Part shown: piece after piece, positions 8,677 to 16,953 of the stretch
Numbering within the stretch: the first letter of the stretch is position 1
How the letters are laid out: every line of letters begins with the position of its first letter
Virus record (IMG/VR): IMGVR_UViG_3300020156_000462
Coordinates: 1-32,471 of that record
Source: a virus
Reading direction: 5' to 3' (one strand)
DNA: 32,471 nucleotides
Translations under genes and position numbers: made by a program
Notes under the pieces: generated by a model
Told to the model about the DNA's origin: nothing
Databases searched by the model: none
The model's input: only the letters and a program-made list of their open reading frames with translations

Positions 8677-8978
8677 AACGCAGGGTTTCCTTACAGTTAA
8701 GTTGCGGAAAATGCCAGTCAGACACGTCCTGTGGTTGCTATTTATAACAAACGGTTAGGTTGCGTTTCAATGGCGATCAGATGCGCTTGCGGCTCTGGCA
8801 ATCCGAAAATACTGAGTGCGCCGGATAGTCTCTGCCGCACGAGAAAGGAAGGAATACCGCGCGCCGCACACGGTTTGTGCACCTGATGGAGCAATTGGGA
8901 CGCTCATTTCGCTTTCTTGGCGTCGTCAGTGAAGCCCTCGCTGGGGTATCAGCTGGAAGGTTTGCTCGCTGCCAATTT
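8677..8978. other. 302-bp gap between tail gene and cargo gene
   Basis: The part next to 8676 holds the ribosome binding site and promoter of the membrane protein gene. In the rest (about 8771-8978), downstream of the hub-like gene, I see no ORF with start signals, no RNA gene and no clear terminator. Confidence 0.5.
8741..8770 (-). promoter_or_regulatory. Sigma70-type promoter for the 7801-8676 membrane protein gene
   Basis: On the minus strand TTGAAA (8770-8765) and TATAAA (8746-8741) are separated by 18 bp, close to the TTGACA/TATAAT consensus. Transcription would start near 8734, leaving a leader of about 58 nt before the ATG at 8676. No comparable signal precedes the neighbouring tail genes. 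Confidence 0.6.
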
Positions 8979-10628
8979 CTAGAAGTAGAGGCCGAGCTCA
9001 GCGGTCATCGACCGCCAGTCGAGGGCGATGCTCGTCACCAGCGCGAGGCGCCCGGCGGCCATGCCGAAGCGCGGCAGCTGCACCTTGACGACGCTCATCA
9101 GGTCGACGGCCGAGGCGGTCGCCGGGCCGTACTTGACGCGCATCCGGGCGCGGCGCGGGCCGGTGCGCTTGAACATCGCGAGGCGGCGGGCCGCTTCAGT
9201 CGTGGCGTACAACTGAGCGCCGTTCGCCGCGCCCGGCGCGCCCAGGTCGGCGAGGTAGGTTGTCCCCTCGATCTGCCGGGCGAGCGGGCAGGCGGTCAGC
9301 GTGGCGGCGTCGCTGGAGGTAACGCGACGCCATTCCTGCGTGAGCCATTGCAGACCATAGGTGTCCGCCGTCGGCGCCAGACTGGCCGACGCCGCGCCGC
9401 CCAAAGAGTCCTTGGTCGAGACGGCGGGGTTGTTGGCGTAGCTGAGGGTGACCTCGTAGACCGGGTTGGCGTCGCCGTTGCCCGGCAGCACCCATTCGAA
9501 GTCGAGGACGTCGCCATCGGTGGCGAGTGCCGCCGTGTTCCAGGTGTGGACGCTGAACGTCGCCGCCGGGGTGCCGCTGGGAACGTCGGGGCGCTTCATC
9601 CGCCACGTCCCGGCCGCGTCGACGTAGTAGACGCAGCCGATGGTCGCGGCGAGGTTGTCGATGACCTCCCGGCGCTGCGCCGTGTCCCCAGGACCCAGCC
9701 AGTACCCGGCGCGCAGCCCAGGGCCGGACGCCGTTTTGACCGCGGCCAGATCGGCGGTCGAGACGGGGCTGGTGATTCCGGAATCCAGCAGCGCGTAATG
9801 CCAGAGCGCCGCCGCGTGATACTCGCCGAAGCACGCTCCCGAACACGTAATCTGCCCCTGGGGCGTCCAGCCCAGGCGGATGAACGACCCTGCGGCCCCC
9901 GTCGTGTTGCTGGCGCAGTAGTCCCACGTTCCCGCCGCCGGGGCCGTGCTCAGCAGGTCGGCCAGGGTGGCGCGCTGAACGCCCTTGGTGGCGAAGACAC
10001 CCCGGTCGGCGACGTTTTCGAAATACTGGACGTTGCCGAAGACCGAGAGTTGGTAGACCCGCTTGGAGGTGTTGACGCACGGCGCGGGCACGCCGTTGAA
10101 CACGCCTTGCAGGTACGGCTTCGACTGCCCTTTGAGGTCGTCGACGCCCTCGACGCCGTCCGGCAGGACGTTGCTGCCCGCGTACTTGACCGTTTGCAGC
10201 GTCCTGTCGAGCAGGGCGGCGATTTCGTCGCGCCAGCGGAAGACGACGCGATCCCAGGCGAAGGACGCGCCCTCGACGATGCCGGTCGCGATGGCGACGG
10301 CGGACGAATACGAGGCCGATGCGTCGGCGAGCAGCAGCAGGCGGGCGGTCCGGCCGAAGAGGACGCCGTTGGTGACCAGCCAGTCCAGCCAGCCGTCCAG
10401 GTTGGCGACGTCGACGTCGGCGACGTCCAGGCGCCCGGCCCCGTACTCCGTATCACTGTCCCACACGGATCGGGTGATCGTGCCCGTTGCCACACTGTCG
10501 GCGACGATGCGGTCAGCGTAAAAGCCGGGCGCGCTGGGGTGGTTGTAAGCGCCGGTGCCGATGCGGATGGTTTTGGTCGCGGCGTCGACCGGGTCCCAGA
10601 CCTCGCACTCGAACAGGATCAGGCTCAT
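8979..10628 (-). CDS. Tail-tip / baseplate hub-like protein
   Basis: The 549-aa protein follows the tape measure and begins MSLILFECEVWDPVD. It looks like several beta-domains in series, and its C-terminus has the pattern of phage hub proteins (VKVQLPRFG, then GRLALVTSIALDWRSMTAELGL). Order in the operon (tape measure, this gene, distal tail protein, fibre) supports a hub or tip role. I cannot assign a named family. The ATG is preceded by GGGG at 7 nt, joined directly to the U-tract of the terminator-like hairpin at 10641-10677. Confidence 0.6.
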   Translation of the reverse strand: MSLILFECEVWDPVDAATKTIRIGTGAYNHPSAPGFYADRIVADSVATGTITRSVWDSDTEYGAGRLDVADVDVANLDGWLDWLVTNGVLFGRTARLLLLADASASYSSAVAIATGIVEGASFAWDRVVFRWRDEIAALLDRTLQTVKYAGSNVLPDGVEGVDDLKGQSKPYLQGVFNGVPAPCVNTSKRVYQLSVFGNVQYFENVADRGVFATKGVQRATLADLLSTAPAAGTWDYCASNTTGAAGSFIRLGWTPQGQITCSGACFGEYHAAALWHYALLDSGITSPVSTADLAAVKTASGPGLRAGYWLGPGDTAQRREVIDNLAATIGCVYYVDAAGTWRMKRPDVPSGTPAATFSVHTWNTAALATDGDVLDFEWVLPGNGDANPVYEVTLSYANNPAVSTKDSLGGAASASLAPTADTYGLQWLTQEWRRVTSSDAATLTACPLARQIEGTTYLADLGAPGAANGAQLYATTEAARRLAMFKRTGPRRARMRVKYGPATASAVDLMSVVKVQLPRFGMAAGRLALVTSIALDWRSMTAELGLYF

Positions 10629-10640
10629 GCGGCGGCCCCA

Positions 10641-10677
10641 AAGAAAAAGGGGCCGCGCCGTGCTGGCGCAGCCCCTT
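10641..10677 (-). terminator. Terminator-like hairpin between tape measure and hub genes
   Basis: On the minus strand a 12-bp stem (AAGGGGCTGCGC / GCGCGGCCCCTT, one G:U pair) with a 7-nt loop is followed by TTTCTTT. The tape-measure stop is at 10704 and the next ATG at 10628. It is almost identical to the hairpin at 24331-24363. Confidence 0.75.
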
Positions 10678-10703
10678 GGGTTGCGGTGGTCAGGTGTCCG
10701 GCG

Positions 10704-13700
10704 TTACCGGCGGGCCGCCGCTTCGGTGGTCGCACGCAGCACGCCGCGGGTCGCGTCGGCGACGTCGGACAGCCCGCGATGCGTGCCGTCCCCGGCCGCT
10801 GCGGAGATGCGGATCACGGCGTCCAGGCGGTCGCGGATCTCGCGCAGCAGGGCGCGTGTCTCCGGGTCGCCGCTGGCGCGGGGCAGGGGGACGACGTTGC
10901 CGCCGTGCGGGTCGTTTGCGGCCCGCAGCATGCCGACCGTCTGCTCGGCGCTGAAGTACCGGGCAGGCCCCGTCACCTCCAGTTCCGGGCCGCGCTCGCC
11001 GACGAGGCGCAGGCCGCCGGTGTGCAGGCCGCCATCGGCGAAAGCCGGGGTGAACCCGTACAGCCGCGCGAGTTCGCGAGCCGCGATCCGCCGCGGGTCG
11101 TCGGCGGCCATGTTGTGGAACGGGATGCCCCAGGTGCCCTTTCCATCGCCGAACACAGGGTTGGCGCCCAGGGCTACCAACATCGCGTTCAGGTCCGGAT
11201 TGGACCCCAGGGACGCCCCGGCGGGGACCTTCGTTCGCGCCCACGCCTCGAACTCGCCCGCCGCGAACCCGCCGCTATAGCCGGGAAGCGCCGCCGCGAT
11301 CAACCGGTTGACGGCACCCCGCCCGCCGCTGCCGTAGTCCCGGAAATCACCCTTGGCGAGGGTGTCGCGCAGGGCGGCCTCCAGGTCGGACAGGCCGTCG
11401 CTGGTGGTGCCGATGAGCCGGTCGAGCTTGATGACCGTCTCGGCCGCAAGCCGGGCCTGCCGTTCGGCGACGCTCTCGGTCGAGGCCAGGATCCCGCTGA
11501 CCGTCTCGAAGTCGGCGAAGTACTGCGCCGAGGAGACGTAGTAGTCCCGGCTGGCCTCGAGCGCCGCCTGCGACAGCGCGGGCAGCTTCTCCATCGCCTT
11601 GGCCGCCGCAGCGGCGTCCGAGCCCTTGGCGGCGTTGGCGGCCTCGAACAGCTGCCGCATGGCCTCGGTACGGCGGGCCTCGCCCGTCAGCGGCGACAGG
11701 TTCTTGTCGACGAGCAGGGACGCACGGGCGCTGGCAAGGCTTTCCCCGGCGGCCTTGAAGGTGTCGACGAGCGCCTGCGCCGTCTGGCGGGCGTTCTGGA
11801 GGACCTGCGCCCAGGTCTGCGCGATGGACTGCTCGGCCTGCTGCGCCGCCTGGGCGAGGGTGTCGGCGCCGCGGCTGTAGACCTCCACGAGGTATTGCAG
11901 GATCTGGCCGTAGTCCTCGGCCGAGATGCGCCCGTTGCGGAGGCGTTGGTTGATCTCGGCCTGCGCCGCGGTCAGGTCCGCCAGCGTCGCCCGGCCCGCC
12001 TCGGCCTTGCTCAGGAAGGCGTCCAGGCCCTCAACGAACTTCGGGAACTTGGCCGGGTCATACCCCAGGTTCGACAGGACGTCGGAGCCGGTCAGCGTGA
12101 AGTTCGAGTTGGCGGCTTGGTTGATGAGGTTGTTTCCGCGCCGGACGACGTCGGCGACCTGCCGGTCGTACTCCTCGACCGCGTTCCGGGTGACGCGGGT
12201 CAGGAGGTCGGCCTGCTCGGCAGCGGTGTAGCCGAGTTCGGTCAGCACCGGCTTGAAGCTGGCGAAATTCAACTCGACCTGCTTCGTGACCGCCGCCAGC
12301 CCATGCAACGCCTCGGCGTCTTTGCCCAGGCCGAGCATCGCCTCGACGCTGTTCCTCAGCGCCGGGGTCAACTCCTCCTTGGTCGCGATGCCGAGGGCGA
12401 CGATGCGGTCGCGGAACTCGACGACCTGCTCCTTGGCCTGCTTGCCGAGCTCCTCGGCCTCCTTGAACATTTCGCGGACCTGGGACGCGACGGCGTCGCC
12501 GCCCGTCTTCATCGCGTCGAACCACGGGCGGAACGACTTCGCGACGTCCAGGTCCTTGGCGAACTCTTCCGCCGTGGTGGACTTGCTGTTCCGGATGGCG
12601 GTGAGGACGTCGGCGTTGCCGGACAGGCTGCCCGCCTTTTCCAGGTGCTTGAGGACGTCGACCGCGATCTGCTGCGGGTCCTCGGACTTGGAGACCTCGA
12701 CGCGCCCCTTCTCCCAGCCGTTGAGGACGGTCACATGGCCCTTTTCCTCGTGGTACTCGGTGCCGATCCACAGCTCCTTGGGACGGGTCAGACCGGTGGA
12801 CCCGGTGAAGGCGTCGAGCAGCGTCTTGATGTTGTCGACGCGCTGGCGCAGGGCGTTGTCGTCGACGCCGTTCTCGGCCCCTTGGCCGCGGTCGATGACC
12901 TCGCCCTTGTCGTCGAAGCGCACCCAGGCGCCGCCGTACTGCGTGGCCTTCTTCTGGGTGCCGAGCATGCCCGCAATCGCGCCGACGACGGCACCGATGA
13001 CGGTGCCGATGCCGGGCAGCATCATCGTGCCGTAGAGGGCGCCCGCACCGGCGCCATGCAGCGCGCCGACGGCCTTGGAATTGGCCTTGGTGCCCCAGTA
13101 GCCGCCCCAGGCGTAGCCCAGGCCCGCGGACCCCAGACCAACGCCGCCCATGGCGCCCAGCCCAGCACCGCCGCCCGCCGCACCGGCGCCGCTGCCGGAG
13201 GCCGCACCCGCACCGCCGCTCGCGGCGATGCCGCCCGCCTCGCCGCCGACGATGAAGCCGTTGACCGTCTGACCGGCCAAGTACGAACCGCCCGCGCCCA
13301 TGCCGCCGGTGACCGCAGCCGCACCGCTGCCGCCGAGGCCGAGCCAGGACGCTGCCGAGTTCCACAGGGACTCGCCGTAGCTGCCGGTCCAGACCTTGTC
13401 GAGCAGCCACGTCCCGGCCTTGTTGACGGCCCAATTCGACATGTTGCCCATCAGGGAGGAGCCGCCAGCCGGGGCGCCCGCGACGGCGCCGCCGCTGCCG
13501 CCGGTGCCGCCGAAGATGGGCAGGTCGAACAGGGTCGGGCTGTTGGTGCCGAAAAGGACGTTCTTCAGCGGCGCCGCGACCGCCATCTTGAGCAGGTCGG
13601 CGGCGATGGACGAGAGGATCCCCTTGACCACGTTGCCGAAATTGACGGCCTCGCCCTTGCCGGACACGAAGACGTCGACCAGGCTGTCGCCCAGGCGGTC

Positions 13701-15965
13701 GAACGCCTTCTCCAGCGAACCCGTCAGCGTCGCCCAGGCGGATTCCTGCCGCTTGATGTCCTCGGTCCGCTTGGCGTTTTCGCCCGCCGTGCGGACGGCG
13801 AGGTCGTAGCGCGCCTTTTCCGCCTCGCTGAGCTTCTCGTATTCGATGCCCTGGGCGCGCAGGCCCTCGACGATCTCGGCCTGCGCCTCGGCGACGGCGC
13901 GCACGTCCTCCGGGGCGCCGATCAGGGTGGCGCGCTGGCCGAGGCGACGGCGGGCGGCGTCCTGCGTCTCGACGAGCCGGTTGAGGGTGTCCAGCTTGGC
14001 GGCGTCGGACCCGGCCTTGGACAGGTCGTCATAGCGGGCGGCGAGGTCGCGCAGCTGCTTCGCCAGTTCAACGGCACCCTGCGCCTCGGCGGCCTGGGCG
14101 GCGGCAAGCGCGGTCGAGGTCGCCTTGGCGACCTGCGCCTGCCGCTCCGCTTCCAGCCGGGCCGCCGTGCCCTGCGCCGCCGCCTCGGCGATCCGCCGCT
14201 GGGCGGCGACGTCCTGCTCCATCACGGCAACGGACTGCGACAGGGCGGCGGCTTCCTGGGCGGCGCGCTCGGCGACCAGTTGGCGGGTGCGGGCCTGGAC
14301 GTCGACCGCCTGCGTCATCGCCTCGTTGAGCGCCTGCTGGCGGGCCTCGGCCTCGATGGTGGCGGCGGCCGACGTCTGCCACGCCTGGGCGAGCGCCGAG
14401 GCGCCGCGCGTGGCGAGGTCCGTCTGCGCCGCCGACTGCGCGACCGCCGCCGTCTGGCTGGCGATGACGCCCGTCCGGGCCGCCTCAGCCTGGGCGTTCC
14501 GCTCGGCCGTGGTCGTCGCCGTGCCGAGCAGGGAGATGCGCTCAGCCTCGGCGGCCTTCTCGCGCTGCGACGCGGCGTCGAACCGGCCCGCGTACCGCTT
14601 CTCGAGGTCGGCCTGCTGCTGGCGCTTGTACGTCTCCAGGTCGAGCCCGGCCGGGACCTTCCGCAGGTCGTCCAGCCTGTTCTGCAGCCGCTCGACCGCC
14701 TGCTCGCCCGACTTGGCGGCGTCACCCATGCCGGGGCCGAGGCCGCGCCGCAGCTTGGCGAGCTCGGACTCCGTGCCGCGGATGGTGGTGCCCAGGCCGT
14801 CGTACTTGGTGGCGAGGTCGACGGCGGCGCGGCTGGCGGCGTTGTTGGCGGCGGCGATGCCCTGGGTCGCGGCGAAGCGGCTGCGCTCGCGCTGCTCCTC
14901 GCGCAGGGCGACGAGCTCGGCCTCGGCGTTCTCGGCGGCCTTGGTGGACAGGACGCCGCCGAACCGGCGCTGGTCTTTCCGGCGCGCGCGCAGGACCTCC
15001 TCGGCGGCGGCGATCCGCTCCTCCAGGGACGGGCCGTTGACGGCGCGGTTGATGGCCTTGCCGACGGCGTCGGCGGCGTTGCTGGCGCCGCGGGCGACGG
15101 CGTCCCAGGCGCGCGCCCAGATGGACGTCTCCTCGGCCGCACCCTTCACCCGCTGGCCGAGCGCCTCGACGAGGACGCGCTGCGCCTCGGCGGCGCGGCC
15201 CGATTCCGTCAGGCGGCGGATGTGGTCGAGCATCACGCCGGACAGCAGATTGAACCTGCTCGCGAGCTCGTCGGCGCCCTTGGCCGGGTCCTTGAGCAGC
15301 CCGGCCAGTTCCTTGGTCGCCTCGGCCGCGTCCTGCCCGGTGAGGGTCGCGTAGTCCTTGGTGATGGTGACCAGCCGCGACATGGTCTCGGGGCCGACTT
15401 TGGCGACCTTGGCGTATTCGTTCGCCATGGCGCGGGCGGCGGCGACCGACACCCGCCCGGCCTCGGCCGATGCCTCGGCCAGCGCCGACATTTGGCTGGC
15501 CGTCTGGCCGAGCGTGCCGCCCATCAACTTGACGGTGCGGTCGAACTCGCGCACCGACGAGGCGTGCCGCTCGTACAGGGCGAACGCCGCGCCGACGGCG
15601 GCCAGCGGCAGGGCGACGGCCTTGATGCTGGCGGGGATGGCGGCGAACGTCTGCCGCAGGCCACCAAAGATTTGTGTGATTTGAGGGCCCTGCTGCACCA
15701 GCACCGTAAAGACGGACTGGCCGCTCGCAAGCTGGGTGAAGATGTCGTTCAACTGCGGCTGCAACTGCTGGAGTTGCTGCCGCGTGGCGCCGACGGAGTC
15801 CGCGTATTCCCGCTGCGCCGAGGCCGCACCCTTGGCCTTGCGGGCGGCGTCCTCGATCTTCCTGAGGGCCGCCGCCCCCTCCGCGCCGAACGCGCGCAGC
15901 GCTGCCGCCGCCGCGTCGGCGTCCTTGACGCCGAGGCGGATGACGAAGGACTTTTCGGTCGTCAT
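10704..15965 (-). CDS. Tail tape measure protein
   Basis: The 1753-aa protein sets siphovirus tail length and spans the tail lumen. It starts MTTEKSFVIRLGVKDADAAAAALR. The motif LNDIFTQLASGQSVFTVLVQQGPQITQIFGG at about 72-102 is typical of lambda-type tape measures, followed by long Ala/Glu-rich helical stretches, a Gly/Ala-rich hydrophobic segment at about 800-1000, and the usual C-terminal FADGGLHTGGLRLVGERGPE signature near 1640. The start at 15965 overlaps the stop of the chaperone extension by 4 nt (ATGA); AAGGA lies 9 nt upstream. At about 0.15 nm per residue the tail would be about 260 nm if the protein is not trimmed. Confidence 0.92.
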   Translation of the reverse strand: MTTEKSFVIRLGVKDADAAAAALRAFGAEGAAALRKIEDAARKAKGAASAQREYADSVGATRQQLQQLQPQLNDIFTQLASGQSVFTVLVQQGPQITQIFGGLRQTFAAIPASIKAVALPLAAVGAAFALYERHASSVREFDRTVKLMGGTLGQTASQMSALAEASAEAGRVSVAAARAMANEYAKVAKVGPETMSRLVTITKDYATLTGQDAAEATKELAGLLKDPAKGADELASRFNLLSGVMLDHIRRLTESGRAAEAQRVLVEALGQRVKGAAEETSIWARAWDAVARGASNAADAVGKAINRAVNGPSLEERIAAAEEVLRARRKDQRRFGGVLSTKAAENAEAELVALREEQRERSRFAATQGIAAANNAASRAAVDLATKYDGLGTTIRGTESELAKLRRGLGPGMGDAAKSGEQAVERLQNRLDDLRKVPAGLDLETYKRQQQADLEKRYAGRFDAASQREKAAEAERISLLGTATTTAERNAQAEAARTGVIASQTAAVAQSAAQTDLATRGASALAQAWQTSAAATIEAEARQQALNEAMTQAVDVQARTRQLVAERAAQEAAALSQSVAVMEQDVAAQRRIAEAAAQGTAARLEAERQAQVAKATSTALAAAQAAEAQGAVELAKQLRDLAARYDDLSKAGSDAAKLDTLNRLVETQDAARRRLGQRATLIGAPEDVRAVAEAQAEIVEGLRAQGIEYEKLSEAEKARYDLAVRTAGENAKRTEDIKRQESAWATLTGSLEKAFDRLGDSLVDVFVSGKGEAVNFGNVVKGILSSIAADLLKMAVAAPLKNVLFGTNSPTLFDLPIFGGTGGSGGAVAGAPAGGSSLMGNMSNWAVNKAGTWLLDKVWTGSYGESLWNSAASWLGLGGSGAAAVTGGMGAGGSYLAGQTVNGFIVGGEAGGIAASGGAGAASGSGAGAAGGGAGLGAMGGVGLGSAGLGYAWGGYWGTKANSKAVGALHGAGAGALYGTMMLPGIGTVIGAVVGAIAGMLGTQKKATQYGGAWVRFDDKGEVIDRGQGAENGVDDNALRQRVDNIKTLLDAFTGSTGLTRPKELWIGTEYHEEKGHVTVLNGWEKGRVEVSKSEDPQQIAVDVLKHLEKAGSLSGNADVLTAIRNSKSTTAEEFAKDLDVAKSFRPWFDAMKTGGDAVASQVREMFKEAEELGKQAKEQVVEFRDRIVALGIATKEELTPALRNSVEAMLGLGKDAEALHGLAAVTKQVELNFASFKPVLTELGYTAAEQADLLTRVTRNAVEEYDRQVADVVRRGNNLINQAANSNFTLTGSDVLSNLGYDPAKFPKFVEGLDAFLSKAEAGRATLADLTAAQAEINQRLRNGRISAEDYGQILQYLVEVYSRGADTLAQAAQQAEQSIAQTWAQVLQNARQTAQALVDTFKAAGESLASARASLLVDKNLSPLTGEARRTEAMRQLFEAANAAKGSDAAAAAKAMEKLPALSQAALEASRDYYVSSAQYFADFETVSGILASTESVAERQARLAAETVIKLDRLIGTTSDGLSDLEAALRDTLAKGDFRDYGSGGRGAVNRLIAAALPGYSGGFAAGEFEAWARTKVPAGASLGSNPDLNAMLVALGANPVFGDGKGTWGIPFHNMAADDPRRIAARELARLYGFTPAFADGGLHTGGLRLVGERGPELEVTGPARYFSAEQTVGMLRAANDPHGGNVVPLPRASGDPETRALLREIRDRLDAVIRISAAAGDGTHRGLSDVADATRGVLRATTEAAARR

Positions 15966-16294
15966 CGGGGGTCGTCCTTGCGCTTCGGCTGGAGGGCCGA
16001 CCACGCGCTTTCCATAATGCGTAGCGCCGCCATCACGCACGCGGGCTGCTCGGCCGAACCGCCGCCGAACGGCAGGGGGCCGCGCCCCATGCCGCCGCCG
16101 TGCCACTCGGCCCAGATGGAAAGGAGGGCGTGGTCGTCCGCGTCGAGGAGGTGCCTGGGGTGCACGTCCAGGGTCAGTCCGAGTTCCTCGGACTGCCAGA
16201 CGTCGTCGGTCAGCGGGCTTTCCGGGGTCGCGTCCTCGCCGCCGGCGAACGAGGCGCTGCGCTCGCTCCACCAGACGGCGATCCGGAGTTTCCC
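15962..16294 (-). CDS. Tail assembly chaperone -1 frameshift extension (lambda T-like part of G-T)
   Basis: This reading frame is -1 relative to the 242-aa chaperone and stays open upstream of the slippery site, but it becomes protein-like only from it. Read after the slip it gives 108 residues, from LRIAVWWSERSASFAGG through SIWAEWHGGGMGRGPLPFGGG to the stop. Upstream of the heptamer the same frame is an Arg/Pro-rich shadow. The fusion product would be 217 + 108 = 325 aa, against 242 aa without the shift. The extension could also be read as a free-standing 67-aa ORF from a GTG at 16165, but that has no obvious ribosome binding site. Its stop overlaps the tape-measure ATG (ATGA), as the lambda T region abuts H. 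Confidence 0.82.
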   Translation of the reverse strand, partial: GKLRIAVWWSERSASFAGGEDATPESPLTDDVWQSEELGLTLDVHPRHLLDADDHALLSIWAEWHGGGMGRGPLPFGGGSAEQPACVMAALRIMESAWSALQPKRKDDPR

Positions 16295-16938
16295 GCTTCG
16301 GTCTCCGTCGGGCGCAGCAGGCTCTCGACGAACGCGGCGATGCCGGGGAAGGCCTCGCGCGGGATGCGGGCGAGCGTGGCGTCGTCCGCCCCGCGCAGGC
16401 CGCGCCGGACGTCGCCGGGCAGGTTCTCCCAGCCGACCAGGAACAGCCGGGCCGCCTCGATGCCGCGCAGCAGCGGGGCAACCTCGTTGTCCGCCAGCAT
16501 CGCCCGATAGCGCGGGTAGTGCTGGCGGACGATGCCCTCCAGTTCGCCCATGCGCGGGTTGCCCAGCGCCGACGCGAATCGAACAGACCAGTCGGCGAGA
16601 TCCTCGTCGGCGGCGCAGTCCTTGCTCAGGGCGGCGCGCTCGGCGAGCAACTCGGCGAGCGCGGCGCGGTGCGCGTCGATCTCGCCGACGATGGCGTCGC
16701 GCTCCTCGGCGTTCTCGTCGCCCGGCAGGATGGCGCGCACGCCCTCGGCCATGGCGACGAGGAACTCCGGGTAGCTCCAGGACTTCGCCCCGGCGGCGAC
16801 GCAGGCCCGCTCATAGGCCGCCGCGTCGAACACGCTCGGCGTCTTGAGCAGGAAGGCGACGCGCTTGTCCTCCGGGATGTGGTCTTGACCAGGCGGCACG
16901 TAGCGCGCCGCCTCGCCGGGGTGCAGCAGCTTAGCCAT
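16210..16938 (-). CDS. Tail assembly chaperone (lambda gpG-like)
   Basis: The 242-aa protein (MAKLLHPGEAARYVPPGQDH) lies between the tail tube and tape measure, where siphoviruses place the chaperone that coats the tape measure during tail assembly. It is mostly helical, and its last 25 residues are low-complexity Ser/Gly/Pro/Arg, which suggests that the normal stop is a read-through remnant of the frameshift arrangement. The slippery heptamer sits 25 codons before the stop. The gene begins 15 bp after the tail tube stop. Confidence 0.8.
   Translation of the reverse strand: MAKLLHPGEAARYVPPGQDHIPEDKRVAFLLKTPSVFDAAAYERACVAAGAKSWSYPEFLVAMAEGVRAILPGDENAEERDAIVGEIDAHRAALAELLAERAALSKDCAADEDLADWSVRFASALGNPRMGELEGIVRQHYPRYRAMLADNEVAPLLRGIEAARLFLVGWENLPGDVRRGLRGADDATLARIPREAFPGIAAFVESLLRPTETEAGNSGSPSGGASAAPRSPAARTRPRKAR
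16288..16294 (-). promoter_or_regulatory. Programmed -1 ribosomal frameshift site (G GGA AAC)
   Basis: In the frame of the 242-aa gene the codons are GCG GGA AAC, giving the canonical X XXY YYZ heptamer G GGA AAC. The lambda G/G-T site is GGGAAAG, so only the last base differs. A -1 slip enters the 108-codon frame ending at 15962. Sequence just downstream is GC-rich and could fold, but I did not define a specific stimulatory structure. Confidence 0.8.
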
Positions 16939-16953
16939 GCGTGCACCCCCCGA

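Noticed and set aside
15962-16165. Free-standing 67-aa gene from the GTG at 16165
   Set aside because: There is no ribosome binding site, and the same frame continues upstream to the slippery heptamer with protein-like sequence, so a frameshift extension explains it better.
8877-16847. Very long open frame on the plus strand opposite the tape measure and hub genes
   Set aside because: It is an antisense shadow typical of very GC-rich coding DNA: Arg/Gly/Val-rich, low-complexity and without a ribosome binding site, while the minus strand encodes clear tail proteins.
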